From NCBI GenBank assembly GCA_014904845.1, contig MU119311.1:1-64000 (forward strand): a stretch of DNA of 64,000 bases. Direction: 5' to 3'. Position 1 is the stretch's first letter, and every line of letters begins with the position of its first letter. The translations under genes were made by a program, and so were the position numbers. The notes below the pieces were generated by a model, which saw only the letters and a list, made by a program, of their open reading frames with translations, was not told where the DNA came from and did not search any database. This document shows positions 35,869 through 49,000 of this stretch, piece by piece. Source of the stretch: Acephala macrosclerotiorum. Taxonomy: Eukaryota; Ascomycota; Leotiomycetes; Helotiales; Mollisiaceae.

Positions 35869-38157
35869 ATGTCTAACGAAAACCATCTCTGTCCGTCATG
35901 CCGCAAGATAGACTTCCAGGGGTTGTTCTTCGCTCATGGGACGCTCGACAAGACAAATTGTACTCGCAGCCTGAAAGCTATTCGCAATGCCACCAATTGT
36001 TCATTCTGCCGTTTAACATTGAGTGCGCTCAATTCCAATCCTAATGTCCGAAAGCTCGAGAACGCCTCGTGCACTATGCGAGCTGAGGAATTCGGCACCT
36101 TAGTTCGGTCAAAGTCAGCTCCCAATATGGGCCCAACAATTAACCCATGGACGCTCTCAGAGGTGGAGTCTAAGTGGGGTGGAATACCGCAAGACTCGAG
36201 AGCTCGGTTTAAATCCTTTATCATGCCCACAGCAATCCGCGAGGCACTCTCTGCCACGGACTTAGAGTCAAGCCCTACCACCCCACTGGGACCAACAATC
36301 AACAGATTGTGGTTCACACTCTCCTCGGACATGGGGAGCGAGACCGAACCCGATGAAACAACGATTTTTCATGGCATACAGATTTTTGCCACTGAGAGTG
36401 TGAGGGAGAAACCTCAAGATGCCTTACTGCGAGGTCGAAGGGTCAACCTCACCGTTGATGTTCATCTACTGAAAGAGTGGCTTGAAACCTGCATGCACGG
36501 CCATGGCGAAAAGTGTTGTCCCCGCGGGATGCCCGGTATGAAAAGTTTCTGTTTTCGACTCATCGATATCAACCGCCGTTGCGTGGTTCAGGCGCCTTTT
36601 TATTGTCGCTATTATGCACTTAGCTACACCTGGGGAAAGCTCAAGCAGCCTCTATTAACTGACAGCACAATCCACCGCTTCACTACAGATGGAGGCCTTT
36701 CTGACGATCAACCTGATATTACACGAACTCTCAAGGATGCCCTATACCTTTGTGAGCTTCTCGGACAACAGTATCTTTGGATTGATACCCTTTGCATTAA
36801 GCAGGACAGCAGGGAAGATAAAGAGCAGCAGATAGATAATATGGGTCAGATCTATAGCTGCGCAGAGCTTACTATTGTAAGTGCTGCTGGCTCAGACTCA
36901 AGCAGTGGCTTGCCAGGCCTACGCACCGGTTCTCGAGCTACCCGGTCACATATTGAGTCTTTACCTGGTCTTCAAATCGTCACTGCTCATCAGCCTTTCT
37001 TGCCTTGTATTTCGAACACAACATGGGAGTCACGTGGATGGACCTTTCAGGAAAAGGCTTTGTCACAGAGACTACTTATCTTTACAGGGGACCAAGTGTT
37101 CTATCACTGCAATACTGCTACTTGGTCCGAGGATACTGTTCTTGAGAACCCCGATAGAGGCATAGACCTAGAAATAGCTCAGGATATAACTATGGCGCAA
37201 TTCAGTAAGTCAGCTGCTGACTTGGAAGTATTCGAGGCATACGAGAACTTTGCCAGAAACTATGCATCCCGGAGCATTACAGTTTCTTCCGACATTCCTA
37301 ATGCTTTTAAAGGCATTGAAGAGTTACTCAAAACCCAATTTGGTATCAGAGACTTTCTCTATGGCCTACCAATAGCATTTTTTAATGAGGCGCTCCTTTG
37401 GAGCTCTGGAGGACATTTTCCGGATCGACGACTAAAGGAGTTCCCCAGCTGGTCTTGGATGGGATGGAAAAATGGAGGAGAAGGTATACCGATACACTTT
37501 GACCGAGCGGCACCGCTTGATCGCCGCTTTCCGGGCGACGTGATGTGGCACCGGCCATGTGAAGGTGGTGGCTTCGTCTTCATTACAATCGATGAAGTGG
37601 TTAACTTAGACGATCGAGAGCTGTCTAAACTTGTCCAATACTTCTGGTCGGGTGTCAAAAACCAGCCATTTCACTATTCCCCAAGCACTATGCCTCCACT
37701 GTCCCAGCTCATCACTGCTTCCTGCAGGGTCTGGTCCCTTGAAGTTGGCTATGAGGGAATTGAAAGCGGTGACTATGAAGGAGACGAAGGCTTTGATGGT
37801 TATGAAGGAGACGAAGACTTTGATGGTTATGAAGGAGATGAAGGTGGCGATTACGAAGGAGATGAAGGCGATGATGATTACGGAGATGAAAGCGGTGGCT
37901 ACGAAGGCTGTTCCCGTTACCCGATCCAAAGTCGTACAGGATCCTATTCTCTTGGAGCGATCGATCTGAACATCCGGTGGCGAGAGGCACAACCAGCTCA
38001 GCTAGATTTTGTGCAGATAGACAGGGATGGAGAAACTTCGGCTAGATATATGATGCTAATTGAATGGCAGGATGGAATTGCTTACAGGGTACAACGCCCC
38101 GTTGAACCATTTGTGCCCGATGGCTCGTACCGTGACGTCTTGGTTACATTTGGATAA
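35869..38157 (+). CDS. HET-domain (heterokaryon incompatibility-type) protein
   Basis: An intronless 762-aa protein. HET domains act in fungal non-self recognition and trigger cell death after incompatible fusion; many paralogues have unknown partners. The N-terminus carries CPSC...CSFC cysteine pairs often preceding HET domains. The HET core spans about residues 247-395, with YYALSYTWG, QYLWIDTLCIKQD, DNMGQIYSCAELTIVSAAG and SRGWTFQEKALSQRLLIF. At about residues 628-681 an acidic tandem repeat of a (G/D)YEGDEG(F/D)D-type unit of about 10 residues is encoded by a minisatellite with a period of about 30 bp. The frame is fully intact despite AT-rich RIP tracts on both sides. There is no NACHT, WD40 or lipase partner nearby, so its role in allorecognition is inferred only from the domain. 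Confidence 0.93.
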   Translation: MSNENHLCPSCRKIDFQGLFFAHGTLDKTNCTRSLKAIRNATNCSFCRLTLSALNSNPNVRKLENASCTMRAEEFGTLVRSKSAPNMGPTINPWTLSEVESKWGGIPQDSRARFKSFIMPTAIREALSATDLESSPTTPLGPTINRLWFTLSSDMGSETEPDETTIFHGIQIFATESVREKPQDALLRGRRVNLTVDVHLLKEWLETCMHGHGEKCCPRGMPGMKSFCFRLIDINRRCVVQAPFYCRYYALSYTWGKLKQPLLTDSTIHRFTTDGGLSDDQPDITRTLKDALYLCELLGQQYLWIDTLCIKQDSREDKEQQIDNMGQIYSCAELTIVSAAGSDSSSGLPGLRTGSRATRSHIESLPGLQIVTAHQPFLPCISNTTWESRGWTFQEKALSQRLLIFTGDQVFYHCNTATWSEDTVLENPDRGIDLEIAQDITMAQFSKSAADLEVFEAYENFARNYASRSITVSSDIPNAFKGIEELLKTQFGIRDFLYGLPIAFFNEALLWSSGGHFPDRRLKEFPSWSWMGWKNGGEGIPIHFDRAAPLDRRFPGDVMWHRPCEGGGFVFITIDEVVNLDDRELSKLVQYFWSGVKNQPFHYSPSTMPPLSQLITASCRVWSLEVGYEGIESGDYEGDEGFDGYEGDEDFDGYEGDEGGDYEGDEGDDDYGDESGGYEGCSRYPIQSRTGSYSLGAIDLNIRWREAQPAQLDFVQIDRDGETSARYMMLIEWQDGIAYRVQRPVEPFVPDGSYRDVLVTFG

Positions 38158-40031
38158 GGGTATTAAAAGGGATTTATAAGATTGTATAATAATAAAACGT
38201 GGAAGGGTTTTTTTATTTAAATTATTATTTATATTTGAATAAAATAATATATAATTAATTAATTAAAAAATTATTTAATACGATTTATTTTATTTATTAA
38301 AAATTATTAAAAAAAAATTAATTTTTAATTAAAAAATATAAAAAATATATATAAATTTTGAATTTTAAATATTATAATTAAATAAATAAATCGTTTTAAA
38401 ATTTCGAAATAATTATTTAATTATTTATATTATAATAATTATTTATTAAATTTAACACGATTTATTTTATTTAAATAAAAAATAAAGCGAAGGCTTATAT
38501 TATATAATAGTAACAATTATAGCCGCGGAGTCGAAACAAGCTTCTCTGGTCCGTGGTTCGAACAACCTTTGTTTAATTACTTCTTCTTTCTCTTTACTCT
38601 CGGCTTACTATTACTCATACCAACCCACCCTATATTGCTGATAAAGCAGCCCTACTCACCTTTCTAAACAGAAACAAATTTCGTGTAAGTGAAAATTCAG
38701 GTTAAACAGCTAACTATTATATAATTGACTAAATCTAGATATACTTGCCTATTTGTACATAGTAGAACATTAATCAACCTCAAAAGAACTTAGGCCTAGC
38801 AATGGAAGTGGTCTGTGAAATGTCGGTTGATATCTCGTAATTAGGTGGTATTGGAGGTCAATGCACTGAGGCATCGTTCGATGTTGATATGAAGCCGCAC
38901 GCTTGATCGCGCATCGGCTCATATAGGCGGTCTGGGCTGGATGCACCGGTGAAATCACTTTATTAAGGGAGCATTCCCACTTAGCCAGAAGGGCAGATTA
39001 GACGTCAATCCCACTTCTTTTGCCCTCCCAACTGATATGAAAGGAAAGGGAATCCTCCCCCATGGACTTTGGCAAAGATTATTAACGCAATTTGCAACTT
39101 TTCTTTTGGGAGACTTCCCGAGCCAATTCTCTTCAAGTATTTACACATTAGATTGTGCTCGGCTTTAAACAACCTCACTTGTTGAATGGATAGAAAAGGT
39201 CTAAATATTTCATGGAAATACTGCTTACCTTCTGGCTATTGTGCAATCTGTCGTGGCAGATACTAGGCCTAGGATCAAGCAAGTCGAAGTTTGATTGAAA
39301 TTAAACTTGGAATTGGACTTGAATTTTATTGCCAAGTCCAAATTCAAATCTATAAAAAAAGGCCTTTAACTTGGCAAAACTTAAAGTTTCCCAAGTTAAA
39401 ACCGAATTTTTGGTATTAAACTTAGCTTTAATTAACGAAAATAACACTAAGTCCAATTCCTACTCTATTTGAAACCCTTAAACTTGGTTTGGACTTAGAC
39501 TTGCCTAACCCTGGTCAGGCCAGGGGCGAGAAAGACGATTTCAAGAAAAAAGTTTAAAAGCAATATTACAAACAAGCAAGAATTCACCAATCGGGACATT
39601 AAAGTTAAGTAACGCAATCATCAATTACGATGCGTAGCTAAGCTATCTATTTTACAATATTCCACTCCATCATCTAAGAGCCCACCCTGCATAAGACTTC
39701 CCCTCCTCCCTCCCTCATCAACCTCAACTAAACCCCTCCCTACACAAACGACCTGCACGTCGCTTGCTCAGGAAAGAATCCAGCCAAAGATCAAAGTCGA
39801 AGAACACCGGGAAAAGCTCGCACACTATCTATCTCAATTCGCTCGCCCTTCAATGATGGAAAAATTTCTTTGCTCTCTGCTCACTCGCAAGCCATACGCT
39901 ACCCTCCATGCCCGAAATACACCCCGAATATGATGAAAAGAAGTGAAAGAAACGCCGTCAAATGCTGATCAAGACTTGCGATGCATGAGTCGTTATGGGG
40001 GTGAATGCGAAAGGACTGTTTGGGGACTAGC
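38158..40031. other. Gene-poor spacer
   Basis: 38190-38475 is a short AT-rich tract with RIP-like composition. At about 38520-38570, TAGCCGCGGAG followed by GGTTCGAAC resembles weak A and B boxes of a tRNA-derived element, but no tRNA folds. 39270-39510 is rich in AACTTGG and its complement. 39660-40031 should hold the TOM1 3' UTR. No gene is supported. Confidence 0.5.
39270..39510. repeat. AACTTGG/CCAAGTT-rich segment
   Basis: Many copies of AACTTGG, GGACTT and the reverse complements CCAAGT and AAGTCC lie within 240 bp in both orientations, so the strand can fold back on itself. Possibly a degenerate MITE; no clear ends were found. Confidence 0.45.
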
Positions 40032-43000
40032 TTATGCGAAACCAAAGTACTCGCTTCCAGCTGTGATGGCTGTGAGGACTTGTTGACGAAGTGAATCGTA
40101 GCTTTCATACTCGGGAAGATCAAGTTCTGCAACAGATTAGCATTTGCAAGTCAAAGAGGAAAGGGAGGAACTTACGGTTGAAGCATGTGTGCGAGCTGGG
40201 AAGTCTATCCTTGTTGCCATAATCGCGGTGGATATTGAATCGACTGAAGCCGTTCATACCCTCAAGCTCCTTGAAGCCGTTGAGGGGCACCTTACTAGTT
40301 CCTGTAACGAACTGCAGCAGCTTGGCACGCTCCTCCTTGTCGAATGAACGAACAGCTCTCCAGAACCATTGGATCTGAGGCGAAGAGGCGGTGTAGTTGT
40401 GGTATTCGGTATTTCCTTTCCAGTCGTCCACATCAATCTCAGGAAGACCAGAGATGAGCAACTCGAGTTCTTGCTCATTGAAGATTGCGACAAGATCGGC
40501 GGGGATGATATCATGAAAACCTGAAACATGTTAGCCGTGATCATATCAATATCTGGAAGAAACTTACCCTTCAAGAACTCATCCAACTGCTCCTTCACAG
40601 ATCCAGTGAGCTTCCATTCAACCATCAAGCGAACATACTCTTGCTTGTTCTCCTCAGTGACAGGAATGTTCCGACCATTTGGAATGAAGTCGATGGTCTC
40701 AACAACACCAAACTTATCATTATCGACGGAGAAGGTTTCAGTGATGATGTCAGTGATGTCGTTCTCAAGCATCCAGACAAGAGACTTGTAGTAGTCTGGA
40801 TCAAGAGATTCCATATCCTTGACAGAGACGGCCTTGCCAAGGATGCGCTTGTAGACAGCACGACTGAAATGGCAGTCCAGGACACGACCCTCGTAGAGAG
40901 CCTTGCCGATGATGCGACCAATGAATTTGAAGAACATCAGATGCTCCTCGTTGACACTACTCAGTTGGTTGGGGTGGAAGGTGGTTCGGTCGGAAGAGAC
41001 AGGAATGAACAGAGCGTAGCCTGGATCAAACATCTGTCGAGAGAGAACCTGGAACCATTCACGAGTAACACCACCAGCATCGACACCTTCTTCGCCATGG
41101 AAGCGAATGCTCAACTTGCCATACTTCATCTGATCACCGGTTTGAAAGTAGAGAGACTTGAAGGAGTCATGGAAGACTTGGTCTCGACGAACAGAAAGCT
41201 GAAGAGGTGGGAATGATTGACGGCTATTGGGTGCCTTGGCGTGGATGCTTCTGCTGAAGTAGTTTCGCTTGTTGTCGAACTCCAGGACTTTGGGATTCTT
41301 GACGAGAAGGGAGAAGGTACCGGACATAAGCTTTGGGGTCTGTCGAACCAAGTCGTTCAAGATCTTGCGGTGCTCCTCCGTGAAGGTGAAGAAGAGACTC
41401 TCCATTTGGGACTCTGGAGGTGGACTGGTAAGCATCATCTCCTTGCCCATCTGCGATCGTGCCAAAGGAGCGTCCTTGAGAGTGGTGTTCTTGCACACAA
41501 CCATCAAAGCCTCGATGAGTGGCAGAAGAATGGTAGCAACATTGAGCATATGCTCGCGCTGTCTGATGGCGCTGAGACAAGCACTCAATCTCTCCCACAT
41601 TCGGCCAAAGGTTGGATTTTCATAAAGTGATGACAGAAGATCCTGCTTCTCAACAAGTTGAGAGGGCTCTGCTTCAGTCTCACTCTCCTTCTTCTCACGC
41701 TTGGGGTCGAAAAGATGGTCGAGAGCGGTTAGGACTCGGAGGAGCTTGTTCTGATCCGAGCCGCCTGGAGAGAACTTGGCCAGCGCCACACCCTGGATCT
41801 CGGTTCCAGTCGAGGCCTTCTTGATCTGTGGCAGAAGTTCATCAAGGTCAACGAGAATGACTTCACCGAGCTCCTGTGCCTTGGCAATGAGTTCGCGACC
41901 GAAGACAGCCTTTGCATCGGGAATGGTGGACAGGTTTTTGATGGTTGAGAGGGTGTCGCGGAATGTCTTGGAAGAGCATTCGCGGGCCACGAATATGTTG
42001 ATGACAAGCTTTAAGTTCTGCTCCGGGATGACGGGAGGGGTAATAGGTCGTTGCTTCTTTTCTGGCTCCTTTTCCTTTGCTACCTCTGGCTTTGGTGCAT
42101 CGGTTGATGTTGATGGCTCAATACCTTCAGCAGACGTGGAAGGTTGAGCTGGTGTCTGTTCCGTAGCAGGAGCGGCCTCTGAGACGACAGTCTCAGTCTG
42201 AGGTGCTGCTGGCTGCTCAGCTGCAGTAGTGGTGGCCTCTGGCGAGGTAGTCGAAGGAGCAGTATCTGTGACAGAAGGAGTCGCATCTTGGGCATCGGGC
42301 TTCGTTACCTCGACGGCCTCCTTTTGCTTTCGTTGTAATGCCTGTAGTGGTGACGTGACCATATTGAGTAACGAAGAAAGAGTCTCCATGACAGTAGAGC
42401 TCTCCATGATAAGGTCGCGACCCAAGAGACTCAACAAGGAGTTCAGGGCATATTTGGCGGCCTTGTTCTCCTTGCCCTTGCCTTTACGGCTCAGACTACG
42501 CTTGAGACCACTAGAGCTATCGTGTTCGGTCAGGAAGAAGGCAGGGATGTGTGGGTTGACTTGATTGAGATACACTAAGGCAGACAAGCACTGCTGGACG
42601 ACCATCAAGGGCGAAGTTTCAAGAGTTGTGGTGGTGAGTGGTCCAAGTCCAGTGAGTGTCTTTTTTAGGGATTGTGGTTGAGGGGTCTTTGGTTGAGCAT
42701 CCTTTGGTTGCTTGGCTTTCAAAGACAAATGAGCAAAGCTTCTCTCAACTGCAGACATGTCGACACTGCCGTCCTGGAGGATATGAAGCAGAATGCTGAG
42801 CACCTCGTTTCGGTTGTGGCGATTGAGTGAGATATTCTGCAAGACGGAGTTGAGTGTAGTTCGAAGACTGCCATGCTGGAATATGAACATTAATCGCAGC
42901 AAGGTGGCAACTCCGGGCTTGTCGAGCATTTGGACGATCGCACGGCGTGGTGGTCGTTGAGCGTTGACTGGAACGCCGTCGCCCGAAGGAGGAGCAACGC

Positions 43001-46000
43001 GTCGTGCGGCAAAGCCTGGCATTCTACCATGCGCAGGATGTGCTCTCAGTTCTGCACGGGCTTGGTCTGCGAGCTCTTGAGGGAGTAGGGCTAAAGTTTC
43101 CTCATCTTGTTCCATAAGGACTTGGGTTCTCAGCGCAGGTGGCAATGTAGCTAATATAGAGGCTGGATCCATGTCTCCTGCACCACCGTTGGTTGCCGCA
43201 TTTTGACGTTGACGTTCTTCACGTTCACGACGACGTCGGTCTTGTCTCTCCTGTTGAATGATCTCGTCTCGAATATCATCAGGCAAGGCGTCGAGAAATT
43301 CTTGATCGATTTCGGAAGGTTGTGCTCCAGTAGCAGCAGCTTGTTGTCGTCGTTCGGCAACTGTAGACATGATGACTTCCTCGCGAATTTCTTCAGGCAA
43401 TTCAGCAAGGAAATCAGGGTCAATACCAAGATCCGTAATGTCGAAAGGAGTGCCGCGGATGATTGTCATAACTCTAGGTCGATCTGCGGCGGGCTCTTCG
43501 GCTTGATTGTCAGCTGCCTGAGGAGTCTCGGTCTCAACACCATCCATAGCATCTGGTGCTGACTCTGCTGATTCGGCTTCGTCACCAGCGTTCTCTGGAT
43601 CGGCTGCTCTAGCTGCAGCGGCTTCCGCAGCAGCTCTCTCTGCAGCCTCACGTTCCTCGGCTTCCTTCTCTCTCGCAATTCTCTCCTCTTCTTCCTTCTT
43701 CTCACGAGCAATGCGTTCTTCTTCCTTCTTCTTCTTCACCTCTTCCTCTAACTTACGAATTCGCTCAGCCTCAGCTGCCTTGATTGCCTTGTCGGCTTCG
43801 ATAGCGGGGGGTACAAGGAGGGACAAAATTGCATTGGTGAGGTCGGCAGCTCGATCGAGTGCACCGGTAGCACCGAAAAGAAGCTTTGACTCCTCAAGCC
43901 ATCGTGCTGCTGTAGACTGTGGTGTAAAGGAGGCGACACTTCCAGGCTCAACGTTTTCGCGTCGAGTTTCGAATCGAGGCGGACGCATGCCGAACATTGC
44001 TTGCAGATCAGGTGGCAACTGGTGACCAGGGCTGGTGGTGATGTGGAATTGTAGTGCATGGCCGTGGCGTGCGATGTGACCTGGAAGAGGCGGTAAGGAT
44101 CTCATTACTTCATCCAGAATTGCCCTTGTTGCGGGCTCACCAAATGGGCGTCCAAGACCAATGTCTAATATATCGCTGCCGGGTCCTCCCATAGCTTGGA
44201 TCCAGCTACCCATAGCAGGCGTGCGACCAGGACCGTCGCGGCTTGCTGCACCAGGGCCACCTCGTTGGAGGAGAGGATTGATTCCCTCGTCCTGCGATCG
44301 TGATGCTGCTCCACCAGGCGGATTGGATCGATACAGTCGGGATGAGCGGTAGTCACCGGGTACTGCAAGAATGTCATCAGTTCTGCTTCCTACGGCGCTT
44401 GCAAGACCAATTTCGACTCGACTAATGAAAGCTCGGGCGCGATCAAGTTGGGAAAGAAGTTCAGAAAGTTCATCTGTCTCTGCAGCAGCTAATTCTCGCG
44501 CAGACAGTTGTGAAAGAGGTAACCTACCACCTAGCGGGTCACGACCGCCGGGGAACAATGACGGGAAGGGGGAAAAGCCTCCACCACGAGGGCGTCGGTG
44601 AACCACTGTGGGTGGTTCGACATCTTCCTGCCATCCGCCACCGAACCCAGGACCATCCACTGGGGAGAAGTCAGCATTATTCTATCCAGCTATAGCAGTA
44701 AAACTTACTTGGATATTGGTCGAACAACATCTCTTCCTCATCCATGTCATCTTCATCGTCCTCATCTCCTACATTCCTGTCAGCAGAAGTCACGGGCAAC
44801 CAGTAATGCATCCACATACCTTCTTCATCATCTTCCTCTGCATACTCGCCGGGGACACGTTCATCGTCATCACCGGCATCCATATCGACACCTTCGGCCT
44901 CCATGCGTTCAAGGATATCTGCTGTGGCATCATCACCACCGAGAGCACGGACAAGATGTCCTAATGGCCCACCCATGGCTTCCATGGCGTGCAACTGTTC
45001 TTCTTCTTGATCAGCAGCCTGACCTTCATAGTCTTCTTCCTCTCCATCATCGTCGCCCTCATCGCTCTCCCACTCGCCTATATCATCATCTTCGGCAAGC
45101 TGCTGAACGTTTCCGGCTTCATCAATGATTTCGACGCGAGCATCATCATCCTCAGAATCGTGTTCATCGTCATCGTCATCATCACCACTAGAGTCGTCTT
45201 CATCATCTTCATCGTCGTCATCCTCTTCCATGATGACTTCGACGTCGAGATTATGATCGCCAGAAAGACCTTCGATGGGACCCATACCCTCGATTTCTTC
45301 ATCTTCATCGCTGATACCATCCTCCGCATCGACAGGCTCTTCTTCGTAGTCCATCTCATCGTCGTACTCTCCCTCATACATCTCTTCGTCATCATCGTCG
45401 CCGGACTCGGAAGTAGAGTCTCCCTCTCGACCCTGCTCGAACATACCTAAGGTAGAATTGCGGAATAGATCAGGAGTTTCCTCACGGTCATCCTCTGGTT
45501 CAGAGAGAGAAGTGGCAGATTCGATCTCGGCCTCCTCGCCTTCACCAGGGGCATCGGAGATTAAAGCGAGGTCGCTCAGATTCACAGCGGTGGTAGTGAG
45601 AGTCTTGAGAGGTCGCAAGATGTATTTGACGGCGCGCTTGGCGCTTGGGAAGTTGAGATCAATGTCGGCGATCGATGCGGTGAGAGCGGAAACGTAGCCT
45701 TTCTCGAACATGATACGACGAAGCTGCTTCTGTGATGTAGCTGCAACGGCGGTATCGGACATGCCCACGTTCTCCTTTCCGTTCATGATGTGATTCATGA
45801 GGTCGGCAAGAGCAAGCATGCGAGCGTACTTGACATCCAGATTCTCAGTAGACGAGCTTGCTTCCTTATAGGCCTTGAGAATATTCTCCAAGACGAAACG
45901 GCGCACGAACAAGAGATCTGGCTCGCTGTCACTATTGTAGGGCTCGCGCTCCTTGTCAATGGGCTGCTCTCCAGTCTTGCACAAAAGAGCTGTCAAGACA

Positions 46001-49000
46001 GAGTCTGCCCAGGCAGACGTGACAATCTTCTTGCGCATGGAAGTGGACTCTGCATGATCCAGAGTTCCAACAGGAATTAGATCAAATAACAAGTAGTTCA
46101 CCACACTTGAACGTGGCTTCGATGGTGTCATAGCCTGTGGTGGAGCACTACGCTTGAAATTGATGAACTCAATCTTGGTTCGGTTATACGACGCTAACAG
46201 CTCTGTGAGGCACTGGAGGATGAAGCAGCGGTAGATGTAAATTGGATGATCCTCTGCCTTGAAGTCTTGCTTTGAGGATTGCTTGGGAATCTTGGAATCC
46301 TTTGCTGAGGACGATTCGGCAGTTGCAGATGGGTCAGCCATCGTGACATCCCCATTACTCTGCGCGCCATTCTTCTCAGCCGAGGTGGCAACAATCGAAG
46401 GGTCCTTGTCCTCGACATCTCTGTAGTTGAGAAGCTCACAAAGCAAGAAGTGAATGACACCGTCAGGATTCTCGATGACAGGCAACTTTTGCTCGTGGGG
46501 AGCAGGCTTCACAGCATCTGGCATCTCACTGTCGACAGCTTCAGTAGAAGGCTTAACGTCTTGAATTGATAAGTCCTCCGTAGCCTGGACTGTTGGCTGG
46601 ACAGCAGCATCCCCGGTAGTCTTGATGGGTTCCGGGTGTGTCTCCTTTAGCACAAGGGAATGATGTCTGCTTTGGCCGTCAACTGACGGGTAAGTCCATC
46701 GATTGAATTTCACCATCTCATTGGTGACTTCGACAAAGAGCTCTGGGTTTCGTAACGCAACATGAGCGAGACCGCGAATGAAATGCTTCTCATCGATGTT
46801 GCGTTGTTGACGATTGGTCTCAAGGAAAGCCTTGATCTCAGCTCGCATAATCTGCTTGATTGTCTCGTCGTCTTCAATGATGTGACGCAAGATAAGCATC
46901 AGCGGGCCTTGGATGCGAGTAGAGTTGGCTCCGGCAAGTTGCTTAGCCATGACAAAGAGTCGCTGAATGTTCTTCTTATCGCTAATGGATTGAGCAACGG
47001 CGCGTGTGCGTGTAAGGATGACCAGGATACGAAGCACCGCTAGAGCAAGAGATTCGTCCTTACCGATGCGAGGCAGAATGTCGAGAATTGCCTCTAACAG
47101 CTCGGAACGCTCATCCTTCGACACTGTGGGCTCGGATAATTCCAAGACAGGTGGTTCTGCAACGTCGTCGTCATTCTTGGGAGGAGTCCACTTTGTCTTT
47201 TGTGGCTTCTCGTCTTCGCTGAGAAGAATCTCGATGATAAGGAGGATATGAGCAATCCAGGGCGATGGTTCGTCGGCGGAGTGGTTCGGAGACAATTTGA
47301 CAAAGCTTAAGAGTGTACTCAAGTTGTCCTTCAACTCGGAAACAGCAGCGGCATAGAACAGCTTGTCCCGAAGCATCAATGCAAGCAAATGAGCATAAGC
47401 AGCAACTTTCTTGCCGGATGTGCTAAGGTCGTCCTCTCCAGCGAATGACATAAGGGCGATTACCAATGTCTCTCCAACTCTCTCTCGCTGAGCTGACGGA
47501 TCGCTAGACTTGTTCACCACCGCAGTGATGAGATCGGCAACCTCGAAAGTAACCTCTCCATGGGCATTTATGGCATCTAAGCACTTATCAATCAAGTTCT
47601 CTCTCACAGCGTCTCGCTCTTCGTTAAGATCCTCGACTGTAATTTGCTTGCGAGGAGGATCGTCGCTCGCAGAAGGTAGTGCTGGTTGACTGACAGGAGC
47701 TGTAGTAGCAGGCGCAGCACTAGCTGACGAACCGTTTGCTGCCAATTGCTGTAACAGGTTCTGGAATGCATTTTGATTTGCAGCATCCATTTCTGCGTCA
47801 CCTGTCATGTCTCCAAATGCTTCTAGAAATCCGGAAGCAGCCTGATCAATGGTGGCATTGGCGTCAGGTCCAGAAGCGGTTCCACCCATTGGCTGGTCTT
47901 CAGTAGAGCCTTCAGCAGGAGTTGACGTTCCTGTGGAGCGAGAGTGTCGCAGTGTTTCAGGCCTGGAAGGCGGTGTTGCCTCAGGTGTAGTGATATCGCC
48001 GGTAGGGATCTCACTGCGTGAGACTCGGCCTGCAGATTGGCTTACCAGTCGACAGTATTCGAGAGCATACGCCATGTTGTTGTTGCAGCGATACAGAGAC
48101 TCGTCCACAAGATCGGCGGGGTAGTCATGCCCAAGCAAGGTAACGCGATAGTCCTGGTTGGGCTTGAATTGCTTCTGAGAAGGCTTGGGAGGGCTGACTG
48201 GCTTGTCGGCACGCTTGACGGCGCCAGATTCGCAATCAGCAGCAGCGATCAGTCGGATCACATCAATAACCTTTTCCGATATTTGGCTATCACCTTTCTC
48301 AATGAGATCAGATTCCCAAATACCGCGCACGACAGGTAGCACAGCCATACGAAGCTCGACAATAAGCTGACCGGCGGAGAAATGGTCTGGTCGACTTCGA
48401 TCTCTTTCTGCTCGCGAAGTCAATCCTATAGTCTGGAGGGCCTCGGTGACATTCTTTCCGTTGACTAATTGGCTGTAGATGCCTAGAATAGCCTTGACGC
48501 CAGCAGTGGCAAGTGCAAGCTCTTGATATTCCGTTGAAGACTGGTCCTTGATCTTCCACAAGGGAGAAGACGCAGTCTGAATCCGAGCCGCGAAAGCCTC
48601 CAGCATATGATTCAAGGTCTCGAGTCCTCCATGATCCTTGAAAGCTTGCACAATCAACGTAATGGTCTGTATGGGTCTGTCATTCTGGCGTGATTCGTCG
48701 ATGAGCATGAGATTGACAACATTGAGAAGCCCGCCCCAGTAAGTGAAATTCTCGATGGATGACTCGTCGCCGAATACAACTAACTGGCTCATGATGCTCT
48801 CTACCAGTGCATCTGCAAGGGCAAGATGATATTGCTTCTGGAAAGAATCTGGGTTACGCTTGGTAACCACAGCCTTGCCAAGAGTTTGGAGAACAGGTTG
48901 AATAGTGCGAGGCATCTTGGCGAGCAGGTAGCGCAAAGTCTGATAATTCTTGAATGCTGGGCTATCTTGCTCTGATTTGGATGGTGTCGAGGGCTTCTTG

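Noticed and set aside
36881..37165. Alternative frames inside the HET gene
   Set aside because: Shadows of the 762-codon HET frame.
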